From NCBI GenBank assembly GCA_022606425.2, contig JAHDVF020000509.1:806001-870000 (forward strand): a DNA stretch of 64,000 nucleotides, given 5' to 3'. The notes beneath the pieces were generated by a model that had not been told where the DNA came from, did not search any database, and worked only from the letters and a program-made list of their open reading frames with translations. This DNA comes from Lepidostoma basale (taxonomy: Eukaryota; Arthropoda; Insecta; Trichoptera; Lepidostomatidae). Each line of letters starts with the position of its first letter. The stretch's first letter is position 1. A program made the position numbers and the translations under genes. Shown piece by piece: positions 1-9,984 of the stretch.

Positions 1-319
1 AAAATAAAAAGTGTTGTAATACAAATTATAATTATATTTATTTAAATATGAATCCACAATACAAAATGAAGGCGAATATAGAAGAAATACTTAATGTGAT
101 GTTTCATATTAAGTATTAAAGCGACAAAAAAGTGGTAATAAACAAACGAAATATAATATTTTCACTGCACGTATGATTACTTTTATGGTTATGATATCGT
201 ACAGATGACTTAATTGAGTATATAGAGGTCTTGAGAATTGTCAAGATATAAAACCGTTCTTAAGAAATCTATATCGAGTTTTACTATTCATCTCAGGTTT
301 TCTTCGAATGAGTGAGTCG

Positions 320-650
320 CTATGGGAAATTCCCGACTAGCAGGCGGCATATCATTAAAAGCAGGTGACCCATATTCCCGGCGAATGATTCCTATTGTGC
401 CATATTTTGAAGTCGGGAATGTTACCCGTTTGTTGGTACTGCCATTGTTAAAGGGAGCGGAGCGCCGAGAGTCCCGGCATTCTTCTCCGCCATTAGCGCG
501 CATATTTTGCAGCTTTTCTTTATTCGGAACTGTTATCGCTTTCGTACCAGCAAAACTGCATCAATTAAAAAAAAGCGCTGTGATTTGGAATCCACTTCAA
601 TCCAAACGCTTTTTTCACACTGATGCTCTAGAGTGGAACAAACACTCTTA
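320..650. other. GC-rich island with a hairpin, unrecognised
   Basis: This block is clearly richer in G+C than its surroundings and is open on both strands: plus 322-651 (109 codons) and minus 288-503 (71 codons). I recognise neither product. Near its right end is a stem-loop in which AAAAAAGCG (569-577) pairs with CGCTTTTTT (607-615). TTTGGA (584-589) pairs with TCCAAA (601-606), leaving an 11-nt loop and a 6-nt bulge. It could be a conserved non-coding element, a UTR exon or an old repeat. Long open frames in both directions argue against taking either as a gene. Confidence 0.3.
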
Positions 651-2070
651 AGTTTCACCATGTATAGACCCCCAAAACGATAGAGAGAGCATCATAAGAG
701 GAGAATCTTATAGTAACAGACTCTTGAGCCTACAACAAGTTAAATAAGAAGAAGACTAAATCTCTGAGAGAATATTTTATGTAAATCTTGTGCTGTAAAC
801 GGGCAGAAGTACTATATTCCCGGCTACTTAACGTATTCATCCATCGGCCATAAACTCTACTACCATTCACATTCCAGTAAGGGGATTTATGTATATAAAA
901 TGCCTATATTGTGGGACAAGAGATTGTTATATACCTCTCTGTAATTATAATTGTTATAATAAATACCGCATTAATGATAAATCTCATTAAAATTTATATT
1001 AAGCAAAATGTATGGAAATAAATCATTGCATTTTTATTCTTTTATAAAAACTCAATAACGAATTTTGTTTATGTTTTAAATTTTAATTAAAAAATTTAAA
1101 AGTCATTGTTTTGGCGGAAAAACTACGATACTTCAATATTATTACTGGTAAAATTTAAAATATTGTTATTATATAATATCACAATTTATTTATATTCACT
1201 GAGTGTCGCGACAGCTGTTGGCATCATCATAAACTCTAACTGTAACAAGGTGTTACAATAATCTCGAACTCTAACAAACTCTAACTAAAAAAAAATATGA
1301 TAACAAGTAACAAGACTGAAAAGAAATATTTATTAAAAAGACTAACAAGTTTTAAAATAAATTGTATTAGAATTTATTATGCAGAAAACAGCTTATTCCA
1401 TTATTAATGGGATTCGTTTACAGTTGATTATTTACAAAAAATCTTTCAAACACATTTCAAAAGTAAGTATACGGAAAAAAGCGAGAAAACCCCAAAATTT
1501 GTACTTTTACTGACAACAACGTCCACTTATTTTATTAAATATAATGTTTACACGAAAACCTTACTAATTGAACTAAACCATTTATGTACGTACTAGTCTA
1601 GAATTTTTAAAACTGCAAATATTTTATTATGTTTCCTCTCCACCCTATTTTCTATCTCTCATATTTATCTAAGGGGTAACTTTGACCATCATCCGAATCA
1701 GGTGTGAAATTTTGATACGGTATTCTTTGAGCGCGTGTAGTTGCGTTATGAAAAACTTTTGAGACTCATCAAAAATGAATATCACGAAGGACCGTCCCGA
1801 TAAACCACTTAGGCAGCCCCCCCGTGAGTGGCCGATCCAACCGATTATGGAATCTATAAAGCCTTAATAGCCGAGCCTCAAACCATTCGGATCATTTCAC
1901 TCTATCTTCGTGCTAAAAGTGGCAGAAGTACTCAAGGTTCCAATTTTATATCCAATGTATTCCGACATTTTCTAACTCCACTAAATCACAGAAAACATGC
2001 TGACATTTTTCTACAGACGATGATCAATACACCAGAGTATTGCTTGGATAAACTATATATTGTTCATTAA
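651..2070. other. A+T-rich stretch, no gene seen
   Basis: I see no exon or intact element. At 1201-1258 a short minus-strand piece resembles the hammerhead-like repeat described at 25001-25060. It has GATGATGCCAACA joined to GCTGTCGCG, with the hairpin middle lost. An 80-codon plus-strand open frame at 1828-2070 matches nothing I know and lies beside a LINE tail. Confidence 0.5.
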
Positions 2071-2440
2071 TCGTCTTCTTCTTCCTCAGCCTTGATCTCT
2101 TCACTAGGCACTTTCCAAACGTTTCTAATCCTTCTTGGCGCTCGCCTTTCTTACTCACCAGTAACCAAATATTTTTGCAACATCGTCGGCCCATCTCTTC
2201 TGCAACATTCTGACGCCTTATTTTGTTTTACCATGGTCTCCATTTAATTAATCTACATGTGCTTCTATTTTTTTCTTGTTTCAATGTAGGCATCCTGTCC
2301 ATAGCCACTTTAATATATGTACATAGCTGTACGATCCATGATGTCAACAACTCTAGTTCTACGTCTTATTTCTTAATATTTTTATCGGTTTCTTACACTC
2401 ACGATGAGTCTTTTCATTGACGCTTTTGACTACCTTTACA
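2070..2440 (-). mobile_element. LINE 3' end fragment, diverged RT C-terminus
   Basis: Read on the minus strand, several frames together give the layout seen at the C-terminus of RTE-like non-LTR retrotransposons. A TRVVDIMDRT block comes first, then a 'LKW.W.G' remnant, then RWADDVAKIFGYW, which corresponds to the usual RW.DD..K..G..W motif, and finally a charged tail ending in a GAAGAAGAAG run. Frameshifts and stops are frequent, so this is an old 5'-truncated copy. The 3' end points left. Confidence 0.6.
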
Positions 2441-3430
2441 ATTATATCACCACATATATAATAAAATAATATGCTTTATATATATGATATTGTTTAATTT
2501 CTTGTAGTTTATTTATGGTTAACATGGGTGGGTAACATAAAGCCCAACCGGTTGGTTCAATTTAGCAAAGTACACAAGTGTTATTAATTATTTGTTATAA
2601 TGCCACAGAACATTTATTGTAATTTCGAATTTGGTACTCTCAAATTTCTATTAAAATATGATACAATGGTGACAAATTTTGTTATACAACGGTATTCTCA
2701 AATTACATTATTTTTAACTTTACAATATTTTAGATCCGACATTATATAATATGTTATTATGATAAAAAAAAATCTGATATTTAAGGCATATATTAAAATA
2801 TATAAAATTGGTCCCAAAATAACATGTAATACAAATTCAAGGTCCGTGGATAGTAACACTTTTTATCAAAATATTTCCATTTTTACTAGAACCTAAATGA
2901 AAGTTTTATGAAAATACACTAAAATTAGCATTTTATTTTTCATAATTCTCGAATACACCGCAGAAAAACAACCCCTGATCTAAATGGAGATATTACGGAG
3001 CGACCTGCCCCAAATCCCTACCCCTAGTAGGCCGCGACCATGTGACTGTGGAACGAGATGCCACGCTAAAAGCCCCTCCAACCGCACCCCTCGCAGACTC
3101 CAAACTACTAACGCTTAACAAAAGTTTAAATTAACACGTTTCTAAAGTTGGATTGAAGATGCCGATTGGACAGATGTCTACCTTATACCAGACGTTTTAA
3201 AATTGTTTGCTTAACTTCATCGGTCTCCCATGATACAAATCAAAGAAATTACCTAAACGTTTACACATTCATAGAAATGGAAAAGATTTATTATTATAAC
3301 TCAAAAGTTTTGAAGTTATTTTATAATATAACTCCTTGGTAAGAAATCGGTTGGAATTTAGTACACTTGTGTGTGCATCTGTGAAATAAAACTAATGTTT
3401 TCATTGTTTCTCGAAAAAGTATGTATAACT
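2440..3430. other. A+T-rich stretch with one GC-rich patch
   Basis: No gene was recognised. Around 2995-3110 is a C-rich patch (CCCTACCCCTAGTAGG and neighbours) with no long open frame and no match I can name. Confidence 0.45.
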
Positions 3431-3640
3431 CCATTATTAATAATTAATGCCTATGAAAACGTCCGTTTTCTAGAAGTTTTATTAAAGTTTATGGAAATTA
3501 CATTTTTGCGTTTCTACGGCATTATCGAATTTTATCATTATCATATAAAAATGCCTTAGAATGGCAAAACCTGTCATTCCCATAAACTATTATAAAACTT
3601 CTAGAAAACAGACGTTTTCATTCGTATTAATTATAAAATA
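3431..3640. repeat. Foldback MITE, family A (complete dyad)
   Basis: The left arm contains AAAACGTCCGTTTTCTAGAAG, then TTTATGG and CATTATC. The right arm carries the reverse complement: AATGCCTTAGAATGGCAAAAC, TGTCATTCCCATAAAC and CTTCTAGAAAACAGACG. The element is a near-palindrome about the centre. The family has no coding capacity. Other copies lie near 3.83, 7.93, 9.98, 20.4, 22.2, 31.8, 33.1, 40.97, 42.7, 45.5, 52.05 and 62.36 kb. It is presumably a non-autonomous foldback element, and its exact termini and target duplication are not resolved. Confidence 0.75.
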
Positions 3641-3828
3641 GTGTACGTGTACATTTGTATTCATGAAATTAGTGATTTATTTCCAAGGAACACTCACATT
3701 TTGGGGTTTTATTATTTTACCCCCTAATTATTGATAACAATGTATTAAGCCAAATCAATCACCTTACGTACAAAATTTTGTATCATTAGATCGGGTATGT
3801 AAACAGTTATGCGTTTTATTATTGCTAT

Positions 3829-3915
3829 ATTTGATATTGCCTTAGCGAGGCGACACAAATAATATAGATAAAATATAATAAAACTTCTATAGAAAACAGA
3901 CATTCGTATCAATAG
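3829..3915. repeat. Foldback MITE family A, right half
   Basis: GATATTGCCTTAGCGAGGCG is followed by ATAATAAAACTTCTATAGAAAACAGACATTCGTAT, which corresponds to the right arm of family A with an internal deletion. Only one arm is present. Confidence 0.6.
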
Positions 3916-4429
3916 ACCGCCATACCGTTCTGTACTGACATACCTCTCTAGATTCTTGCACATTCATACATCGTAACATTGATTGGTCGTCGATTTTTCC
4001 AACATCGAATGTGGCCAAAGAGACCAAAGGTTTTATAAATCCTTCAATGAATTTTAAAAACCTGCGTTTTGTGTTTAAATTTTACCTTTGATGTTATACT
4101 TAATTCCAGATAAAAGAAGAAAACCAACATTTATATAAAAACTATTAAAAATTTGATTACCGATATTCATTCGTAGTCCTACCAATACTTCATCACATAT
4201 AATTAAAGGTTAAAAAAGACGCATATATATTCTTACATTGTTAGGCGAATTCATTTTCTTATACACATAAGCAACATTCGTGTACTCGTATGAATATATT
4301 ACTCGGTAAAGGCTATTTAAACTACCTAAGCAACGTGAACTAAATAAACATTGTGCTTTATTCATCCAAAAATATTCAATAAACTATGCTTTCATTCTTT
4401 ACTAACACGATCATTTCGTTTTTATAGAC

Positions 4430-4700
4430 CACGAATGGCAATGAACGTAAAGAAAGCAGTATTATTCCAAAGCCGACAATCGAATTCGACTAAACTCCTG
4501 CCCGCCTACATATCGCGGCACCGGAGCCACGCTGTTTGCATATAAAATGTTCAGGCGCTCACTCTCACGCAATCTGCCGGCGATTCGATTATTCGCAGAA
4601 GGGTAAACCTCTTCGGCTGCGGATACGATTTTCACGTTTTCCATTCATTCACATATCGGAGGCGCTTGGAATAAGGATGGAACATGTAAGTTCTCATAAT
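4430..4700. promoter_or_regulatory. GC-rich island, possible UTR exon or regulatory element
   Basis: This island is flanked on the plus strand by a splice-acceptor-like TTTCGTTTTTATAG ending at about 4429. A donor-like ACAT|GTAAGT lies at about 4686. In between are TATAAAAT near 4541 and TTTGCAT, with ATGCAAAT further right. No single plus frame is open across the whole interval, so a coding exon is unlikely. A minus-strand frame at 4462-4644 is open. A non-coding exon or an enhancer is possible. This rests on motifs alone. Confidence 0.25.
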
Positions 4701-4844
4701 AGGCGCGTTATGGAGCTTTGAAATAATATATCCGTGACGCATAATGCAAATAGAAAGCTCAATGGAATAATGTTTTTTTTTTATCTATAATATCGCTGTT
4801 CTGTTTTATCTTGTACTCGTATGTATATCCGTTTACTCGTCTTT

Positions 4845-4981
4845 CTCGACTGAGGTTCCGGAAATCGTTGCAGTCTCAATCTTCAGGGTAGTTAGTTATA
4901 CGTGTGTGGTGGGTAATGAATTCTTAACTACTTAAGATTGAGACTACAACAATCTCCAAAACTATAATTGAGAAAGTCGAG
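4845..4981. repeat. Foldback repeat, about 137 bp
   Basis: CTCGAC at the left pairs with GTCGAG at the right. Inside, GAAATCGTTGCAGTCTCAAT on the left matches the reverse complement of the right arm (GAGATTGTTGTAGTCTCAAT), continuing into CTT and GTAGTTA. It is an imperfect inverted repeat with a spacer of roughly 20 nt. It has no coding capacity and is unrelated in sequence to family A. Confidence 0.65.
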
Positions 4982-5085
4982 TTACAAGGGTTTTCCCAAG
5001 ATCCCAAAAAATATGACTTCCAACGGTTAACTTAATTTTCCTAGACATATTTCGCGGTAATTAATTCATTATTTTGTTTAAAAGC

Positions 5086-5290
5086 CCTTTACATCATTGC
5101 AGCGATAGTCTAATCGGTGTTAAGGGTATAGCTTTTGTATTGATTCTCGTGACAAGTGATAGGTAGCTAATCAATCGATATGTTTTTTGTCACTTAAATT
5201 CCATACCACACCACAGACAGTGCGAGAATCACACATTCTTCGCCGGGAATCAAACCCGGGACCTTTAAGGTGGCAGGCTGTTGCCATTCT
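5086..5290 (-). repeat. tRNA-derived SINE, truncated head
   Basis: The minus strand carries a box B (GGTTTGATTCC) in the context CCCGGGTTTGATTCCCGGCG, then the shared body (GTGCGAGAATCA, GTGACAA, TAGCTACCTATCACTTGTC) and the end TGATGTAAAG. The tRNA head upstream of box B is replaced by unrelated sequence, so box A is missing. It is the same family as the copies at 13698, 15553 and 27806. It ends next to a mariner remnant. Confidence 0.75.
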
Positions 5291-5294
5291 CAAA

Positions 5295-5662
5295 ATGTTT
5301 ATGATGAATCAGTTTTTATCAATAACTCCAACCTACGACAACCTACCTATTGGTACAAATCATTTTCATTTTCATTCATTTTGAGACGGTCGGGAAACCG
5401 CCGAAGATTTAGCTCGTTCTGACGACCCGACCTCTAACGCTGATGATAAAATTTAAAAAAATTTAAAATTGTGCTCAAAAATCTTCATTTGAGTGTTCAA
5501 GAGGTAGCTTGAGACCTTAACATCTCTCGTGAATCCATTTGTTTGATTTTGGTGGGAAATTTGGGCATGAGACTCGGCGAAGGCGAGAAAATAAATATTG
5601 ATGAATAATTAAATATATTGCGTTTTAGTTACGATTTCCCGGTATTTTTTTGTCATAGTAGA
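5295..5662 (+). mobile_element. Mariner remnant with internal deletion
   Basis: The N-terminal part matches the mariner copy at 40.0-40.9 kb: GGTCGGGAAACCGCCGAAG, GATTTAGCTCGTTCTG and the HTH-region AGGTAGCTTGAGACCTTAA, up to GGGCATGAGAC. It then jumps straight to the C-terminal GAAGGCGAGAAA (EGEKINIDE then stop) and the terminal block GCGTTTTAGTTACGATTTCC. All catalytic residues are lost. It also has a 50-nt foreign segment near its left end. Deletion derivatives of this shape can be moved in trans by a full transposase. The left inverted repeat is not visible. Confidence 0.7.
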
Positions 5663-5833
5663 ATAAATATAAATAACTTTGTATATTACTTATTTTGTTT
5701 TAGCAATGTCGCAATACGGTGTAATACAATTCATCTACAATATTTTCGAAAATAATTTGTTTTTAGATTCTCATTTTGCCTAGCAGATTGAGTTTTTGTT
5801 ATAACTCATAATATAAACGTACAATGTTTTCTG

Positions 5834-5843
5834 ATTAAACACT
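5834..5843. repeat. 10-bp target-site duplication, left
   Basis: ATTAAACACT immediately precedes the element that starts AGGCCGGGCC. The identical decamer follows the element at 7784-7793. Confidence 0.8.
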
Positions 5844-5971
5844 AGGCCGGGCCGAAATGATTTTTTATGCATTATACGATTCTAATAGTGAAAACATGGT
5901 GCCAAATGATATCAAAATTACGTATGTAAAATATTTTTTGAATTGAGTATAAACTTCTGTCTCCGAATTGG
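5844..5971 (+). repeat. Left terminal inverted repeat of the 1.94-kb transposon
   Basis: It reads inward from AGGCCGGGCC through CGATTCTAATAGTGAAAA to CTTCTGTCTCCGAATTGGC. The right arm (7646-7783) carries the reverse complement with scattered substitutions and small indels. Confidence 0.75.
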
Positions 5972-6241
5972 CCTCAAAGTTTAAGAAAATGGCTATTTTT
6001 GACATGTTTTATAGCTGGCATTAATATTACACAAAATTGATACTATATTTTTATTTTAATATTTTCCTGCTTAATATGAAGCACTTTGCATAATAAAATC
6101 AAAAAAAAAAATTATTTTGAAAACCAGGGACCAGTAGTCGGGGTGGGGGGTGCACCTAATTTCACGCGTGCACAGACTTGTGACCTCGAGCTAGTAGTCA
6201 GTATTGCTCCAAGGGAGGTTGTGTTCGGGGATGTTGTCATA

Positions 6242-7470
6242 ATGAATCGAACTCGAAAATTGTTTAAATGTGCTGTGCTTGGTGAATATTGTGAAATTAA
6301 AGACAATATATTACTAACAAATGAGGATGTAATGAAATTTTTCGAGTGGGTAAGAAATAATTTAACAACTACGAAAAAACACCAACCATTTACAGTAATA
6401 GCTGATATTGTAATAAACAAAATCGAAGAAATATGGAGAAGAGCTTCAATTCCTACAGTGATGCATACAAGAGTTGTACAAATGATAAAATCTTATCATT
6501 CTAGGTATAAAAATCTTCTCAAATCTCACCCGAAGATATCGAAAAAAACTAGAAGAATTTCATCGTAGTGGTAAATTTCTTTTTGATATTTCGCCTAGTA
6601 AATGTAAAGAAATTAATCAATGTTCCTGTCCCAGAGATCGCTAGGTACCCTTGCGAGATCAGAGCTTTCTAACGGACCAGCGAACATCCAGAAAAATGAG
6701 TATTGGAAATACAGATATAATTGTAACGAAACAATTACAAAACAATGATTTGTTTGCTTGCTACATATGAATGAACTACCATTTAGGCATTTGTTTGAAT
6801 ATATTGATGGCGCTACATCCGGTCCACATACTTTTACAGGCCAAATAGAGAAGGAACTTGAAAAATGCGTAGAAAAACCTGTAGTTAGTTTTATAAAAAT
6901 CAGTACAGAAATGCCTGAATTATCAGTCTACATATTTATCGTAGTCTATATATATACCTAGTCAAGATATTTATCGGATGACCTTAATATTATAGTTGAT
7001 CCTATGACACGGAAAAATCCTATTTTGCTCATCCAGAAAACTAACTGATAGCTATGTTAACAGATCCTCAAAAGCATATAAAAGAACTAGCTCCACGCAG
7101 AATTCTAAAAGCTCGTACTATGCGAGGTAATAAAGTCAGACTATTTCAAGTTCCAATTATAAACGTTAATGCCACAGACGACTACGATCTTATAAATTGG
7201 CAGCAAAATATTACTGAACCACCAATACTTCAACAAATTTCTGACGAAGATCTTCAGATGTTCATAGCACAAGGTAGTGAGGGTGAACTACTTCTTCTAC
7301 GTTTGCCCTGTCATACACAAGCAGTCGAAAGAGCCGTGAAGAATGTAACAGAAGCCTCAGCAACTTTGTGTTCGAAAACAGCAAGAGAAGGATTCACTAA
7401 AGCGAAAATAGCGTCTCGCAGTATTATGCCAACATTTGAAATTAAAAAGGATTTTGTAGTAACTAATTAG
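6242..7470 (+). pseudogene. Decayed transposase-like gene inside the TIR element
   Basis: The likely start is ATG at 6242 (MNRTRKLFKCAV). Frame 1 runs to a stop at 6566, but the protein sense shifts at about 6534 into another frame. That frame reads KKLEEFHRSGKFLFDIS, then a cysteine cluster (CKEINQCSCP), a TAG at 6642, and FLTDQRTSRKMSIGNTD. Next come NELPFRHLFEYIDGATSGP (from about 6770) and, after a further break, FAHPEN, a stop, and MLTDPQKHIKELAPRRILKA. The last open stretch runs 7054-7470 and ends with PCHTQAVERAVK, a GFTKAKIASRSIMPTFE block and DFVVTN. From memory, these blocks in this order recur in long uncharacterised multi-copy proteins of aphids, cnidarians and other animals. A central segment between about 6940 and 6985 seems to be missing. 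The intact protein is presumably the element's transposase, which is an inference. This copy is dead. Confidence 0.65.
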
Positions 7471-7645
7471 TTGTAAAATTTTCTTTGAATTTAAATTTCT
7501 AAAAACTTTTTTTCTCTTAAATACATTATGATTTGCCTTGAACTTTTGTTTTATTTTGATAATAGATGAAAATAATCCAGTAACATTCCAGTATGACGAA
7601 ATATATTAAAATGCTTTTTTTCTTAAATTTCTATGGTTTCCATGT

Positions 7646-7783
7646 CAATTCGGAGACAGAAGATGATATCCAACTGTAATAAAACTTTATATATGATTAA
7701 AACACGTCATTTAGCAACCTTTTTTCACTATTAGAATTCGATATATTGTAATTTTTTTCCCCCATACAAAAATGACCCACCCT
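7646..7783 (-). repeat. Right terminal inverted repeat of the 1.94-kb transposon
   Basis: It ends CATACAAAAATGACCCACCCT, directly followed by the second ATTAAACACT (7784-7793). The inner part CAATTCGGAGACAGAAG mirrors the left arm. Confidence 0.75.
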
Positions 7784-7929
7784 ATTAAACACTATTTAAA
7801 TAAGGAAAAGCACCGAAGTTTTATTGTATTAATACAAAGTTAATGATTTATCTTTAATGTTTATTTAGTATTTATTCTCGTGTTCAATGAAACAAGATAA
7901 AAATATATAAAATACGGTTTTATTAGAAA

Positions 7930-8160
7930 CTCAATATTCACTTTATTATCGTTTCTTGAATAATGATGTAAAACTCCGTATAAAATAATTAATACGAATA
8001 AAATGTCTATTTTCTAGAAGTATTATTATAATTAAAGGGAATGGCGTGTATCGCTTTTCTAAGGCATCATCAAATGTCACAGATTTAATTAAACTTTCAG
8101 AAAACGGACATCTTCATTCGTATTATTTATTTAATATTCAATATTTCGATGTGAGCCACC
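7930..8160. repeat. Foldback MITE, family A
   Basis: It has the outer block TCTTGAATAATGATGTAAAACTCC, then ATACGAATAAAATGTC, TTTTCTAGAAG, GGGAATGGCGTG, TCTAAGGCATCATCAAATG and the right arm ending ACGGACATCTTCATTCGTATT. This copy shows the outer block that lies beyond the CATTCGTATT terminus in several others. Confidence 0.7.
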
Positions 8161-8970
8161 TTTATTAAGTATTTATTTTAAAAGTACATTAATTAAGTAT
8201 AAGTATTAAGTTAAATTTTAATTAAAATCATAAGTACATTTACGTCTACCTCAAAGAGTATAATGAAAGGAACAAAAAGCTCCTCTAATGCTAAAATTGA
8301 GGGCAAGGTAGAATAAGGAATACCTGCATTTGACAAACATGTTTTATGATACAAAGTAAAACAATGGGTAGCTTGCTGGTTTCAGTAAATATTCCTTCCA
8401 TAAAGAAGCCTCCAAGAAAGCTTTTCTCAAAGCTCCTGCTTTTAAATGAAGACGTTTGAACTTGTATCTTATTTAAGACAATATTTTAAAGCCAGCCCTT
8501 TACAATAAACCATCATAAAGTTAAAATCGTTATATTTCGAGAATTCATAAAACTTGAAAGGTTTTTTGTGTTTAAGCAAATTATTGAATTAAGAATGATG
8601 GGGAATATGACATTATATTAATCTATAAATACGCAAAGATAAATATAATGTTAAATGTTGAATGAAATTCAAATCAATAGTAATTCCTATTAGAAGAACA
8701 AGTATTTAAACGACCCCACATCATATATTAGTATTATTAAGTTTATGGACAAAACAAATCAACATACTCGTAAGTAGATATTTGTTAAACAGTCGTGTAA
8801 AGCCTATACACCGTCTTTACTAAAGCATATCAAATGTAGCAAATGTTTTTTTTTAGTTTTATTTACATGCGATTCAAATAAAGGCTTTAATATTCCCTTG
8901 AGTTATGGTAACTCATTCAGGAACATAAGTGAAATATTTTTGAATATTTAAAAGTATGCAAAGAAAACAC
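8160..8970. other. A+T-rich stretch, no gene seen
   Basis: Nothing was recognised apart from one TACTCGTA octamer at 8765. Confidence 0.5.
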
Positions 8971-9130
8971 CTAATACTTAAGGAACATAATGTGAATGCG
9001 TGGAATAAATAAGACAAAAATAAGTGATAAAGAGAAGTGACTACATTGAAATGAGATGATGAGATAAGGCACACAGCTAAGACATGGAGATGAGACATTG
9101 AGATAAGAGAGGTACTAATGAGACATAGAG
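8970..9130 (+). repeat. Purine-rich GAGACAT/GAGAT minisatellite-like tract
   Basis: The top strand is built of loosely repeated GAGATGAGACATTGAGATAAG and GAGACATAGAGAAGCATAG units. A second tract of the same composition lies at 9410-9482 (GAGACATAGAGAAGAGACAT). A third occurs in reverse orientation at about 30541-30630. Confidence 0.55.
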
Positions 9131-9139
9131 AAGCATAGA

Positions 9140-9280
9140 TACTTGTAGTTCTTTCTGCCGGTCGCAAGAATCAACCTGCCTCTAGTGATACCGATAGAAA
9201 GAGCAATCAGTCTACTGCACATGATAACCTCGGAGATCGACGTCTTTCATATTAGTGAAAGTGCGTTCTTGTTTTCCTAA
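9140..9280 (+). mobile_element. Jockey-like LINE 3' coding end, short copy
   Basis: From 9167 to the stop at 9278-9280, 37 codons are open: RINLPLVIPIERAISLLH, then a block with SEIDVFHISES. This aligns with RTNLPLVTPVGRAISLLN and SEIDVFHVSES in the minus-strand copy at 16965-17363. The motif RTN...P..RA..LLN....DVF..S is typical of the C-terminal end of jockey/CR1-type reverse-transcriptase ORFs. The 5' end is truncated. Confidence 0.7.
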
Positions 9281-9409
9281 AGTAGAATCATATCTCATGG
9301 ATTCCTAGTATAATACTTTAACTGGTATCAAACAGATGCCTTAAACTATAAGTATGCTTACAATAGCTTTTGAATAAATAAATCAACAATCTGATAAACT
9401 GAAATAAAC

Positions 9410-9482
9410 TGAAACATATAGATGAGACAAATATACTCGTATATATAGACGAGACATAGAGAAGAGACATATAAATGAGAAA
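9410..9482 (+). repeat. GAGACATA purine-rich tract, second block
   Basis: GATGAGACAAATA, GACGAGACATAGAGAAGAG and ACATATAAATGAGA repeat the motif of the 8970-9130 tract. The two tracts are separated by the LINE fragment at 9140-9280. Confidence 0.5.
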
Positions 9483-9980
9483 TATATTATAATTGTTTGA
9501 GCATCCATAAATATAATTTATTCGTAATACATTTGGTATTACGTCAACATTTTCCTACTGTTGAATGCCAAATAATTTTGAATGATGAAACCGTAATGCT
9601 ACACATGAAAAAACACTGATTACCAAGCTATATCCCCCAGTAGATCAACAGATAGCGTGTTACACTAATTGGAGCACGTCCAACACGAACAGAGTTGATA
9701 GGTTAATCTGATGAAAGTCTCCCGAAGTACCGGATTGTTTATGGTTATCTAATCATTGAAGCCTCTTCAACGCCGCAGTGAAACATCCTCCAGACTAGGA
9801 AACTTTGACCGGGTGGGAAACCGATGACAGGTTTAATTTTTCATACAAAGAACAATAGTTATTCTACAAGTTACGCTCTTTCGATATGTACCATAATGTT
9901 TCTTCTATATTCGCCTTCACATTGTGTGGTATAAGAAATTCAAAAAAGAAAATATTGTACTTAAAAATAACACGATTTAA
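9483..9980. other. No gene seen; mixed-composition intergenic or intronic DNA
   Basis: A moderately GC-rich part at 9700-9840 contains CCGGGTGGGAAACCG but has no convincing open frame or splice pair. Confidence 0.45.
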
Positions 9981-9984
9981 ATAA

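Larger units (their letters stand above)
5844..7783 (+). mobile_element. DNA transposon with long TIRs, unclassified superfamily
   Basis: The element is 1940 bp and is bounded by the exact duplication ATTAAACACT on both sides. The ends are inverted repeats: AGGCCGGGCC on the left, and AGGGTGGGTC when the right end is read inward. Homology continues for about 130 bp, including TTCTAATAGTGAAAA and CTTCTGTCTCCGAATTG in both arms. The TIRs enclose a decayed gene (6242-7470). Long TIRs with a 9-10 bp duplication are known from Mutator-like elements. However, I see no recognisable MULE transposase, and the encoded protein does not belong to a transposase family I can name. Confidence 0.8.

Noticed and set aside
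322..651. A 109-codon plus-strand gene
   Set aside because: The opposite strand is also open, there is no recognisable domain, and there is no splice or start context.
1828..2070. An 80-codon plus-strand gene
   Set aside because: No known domain. It borders a LINE tail and has no supporting signals.
6112..6420. A minus-strand open frame of 102 codons
   Set aside because: It is the shadow of the transposase-like gene read on the plus strand.
5844..7783. A MULE (Mutator-like) element outright
   Set aside because: TSD length and long TIRs fit, but I cannot see a MULE transposase motif. It is left unclassified.
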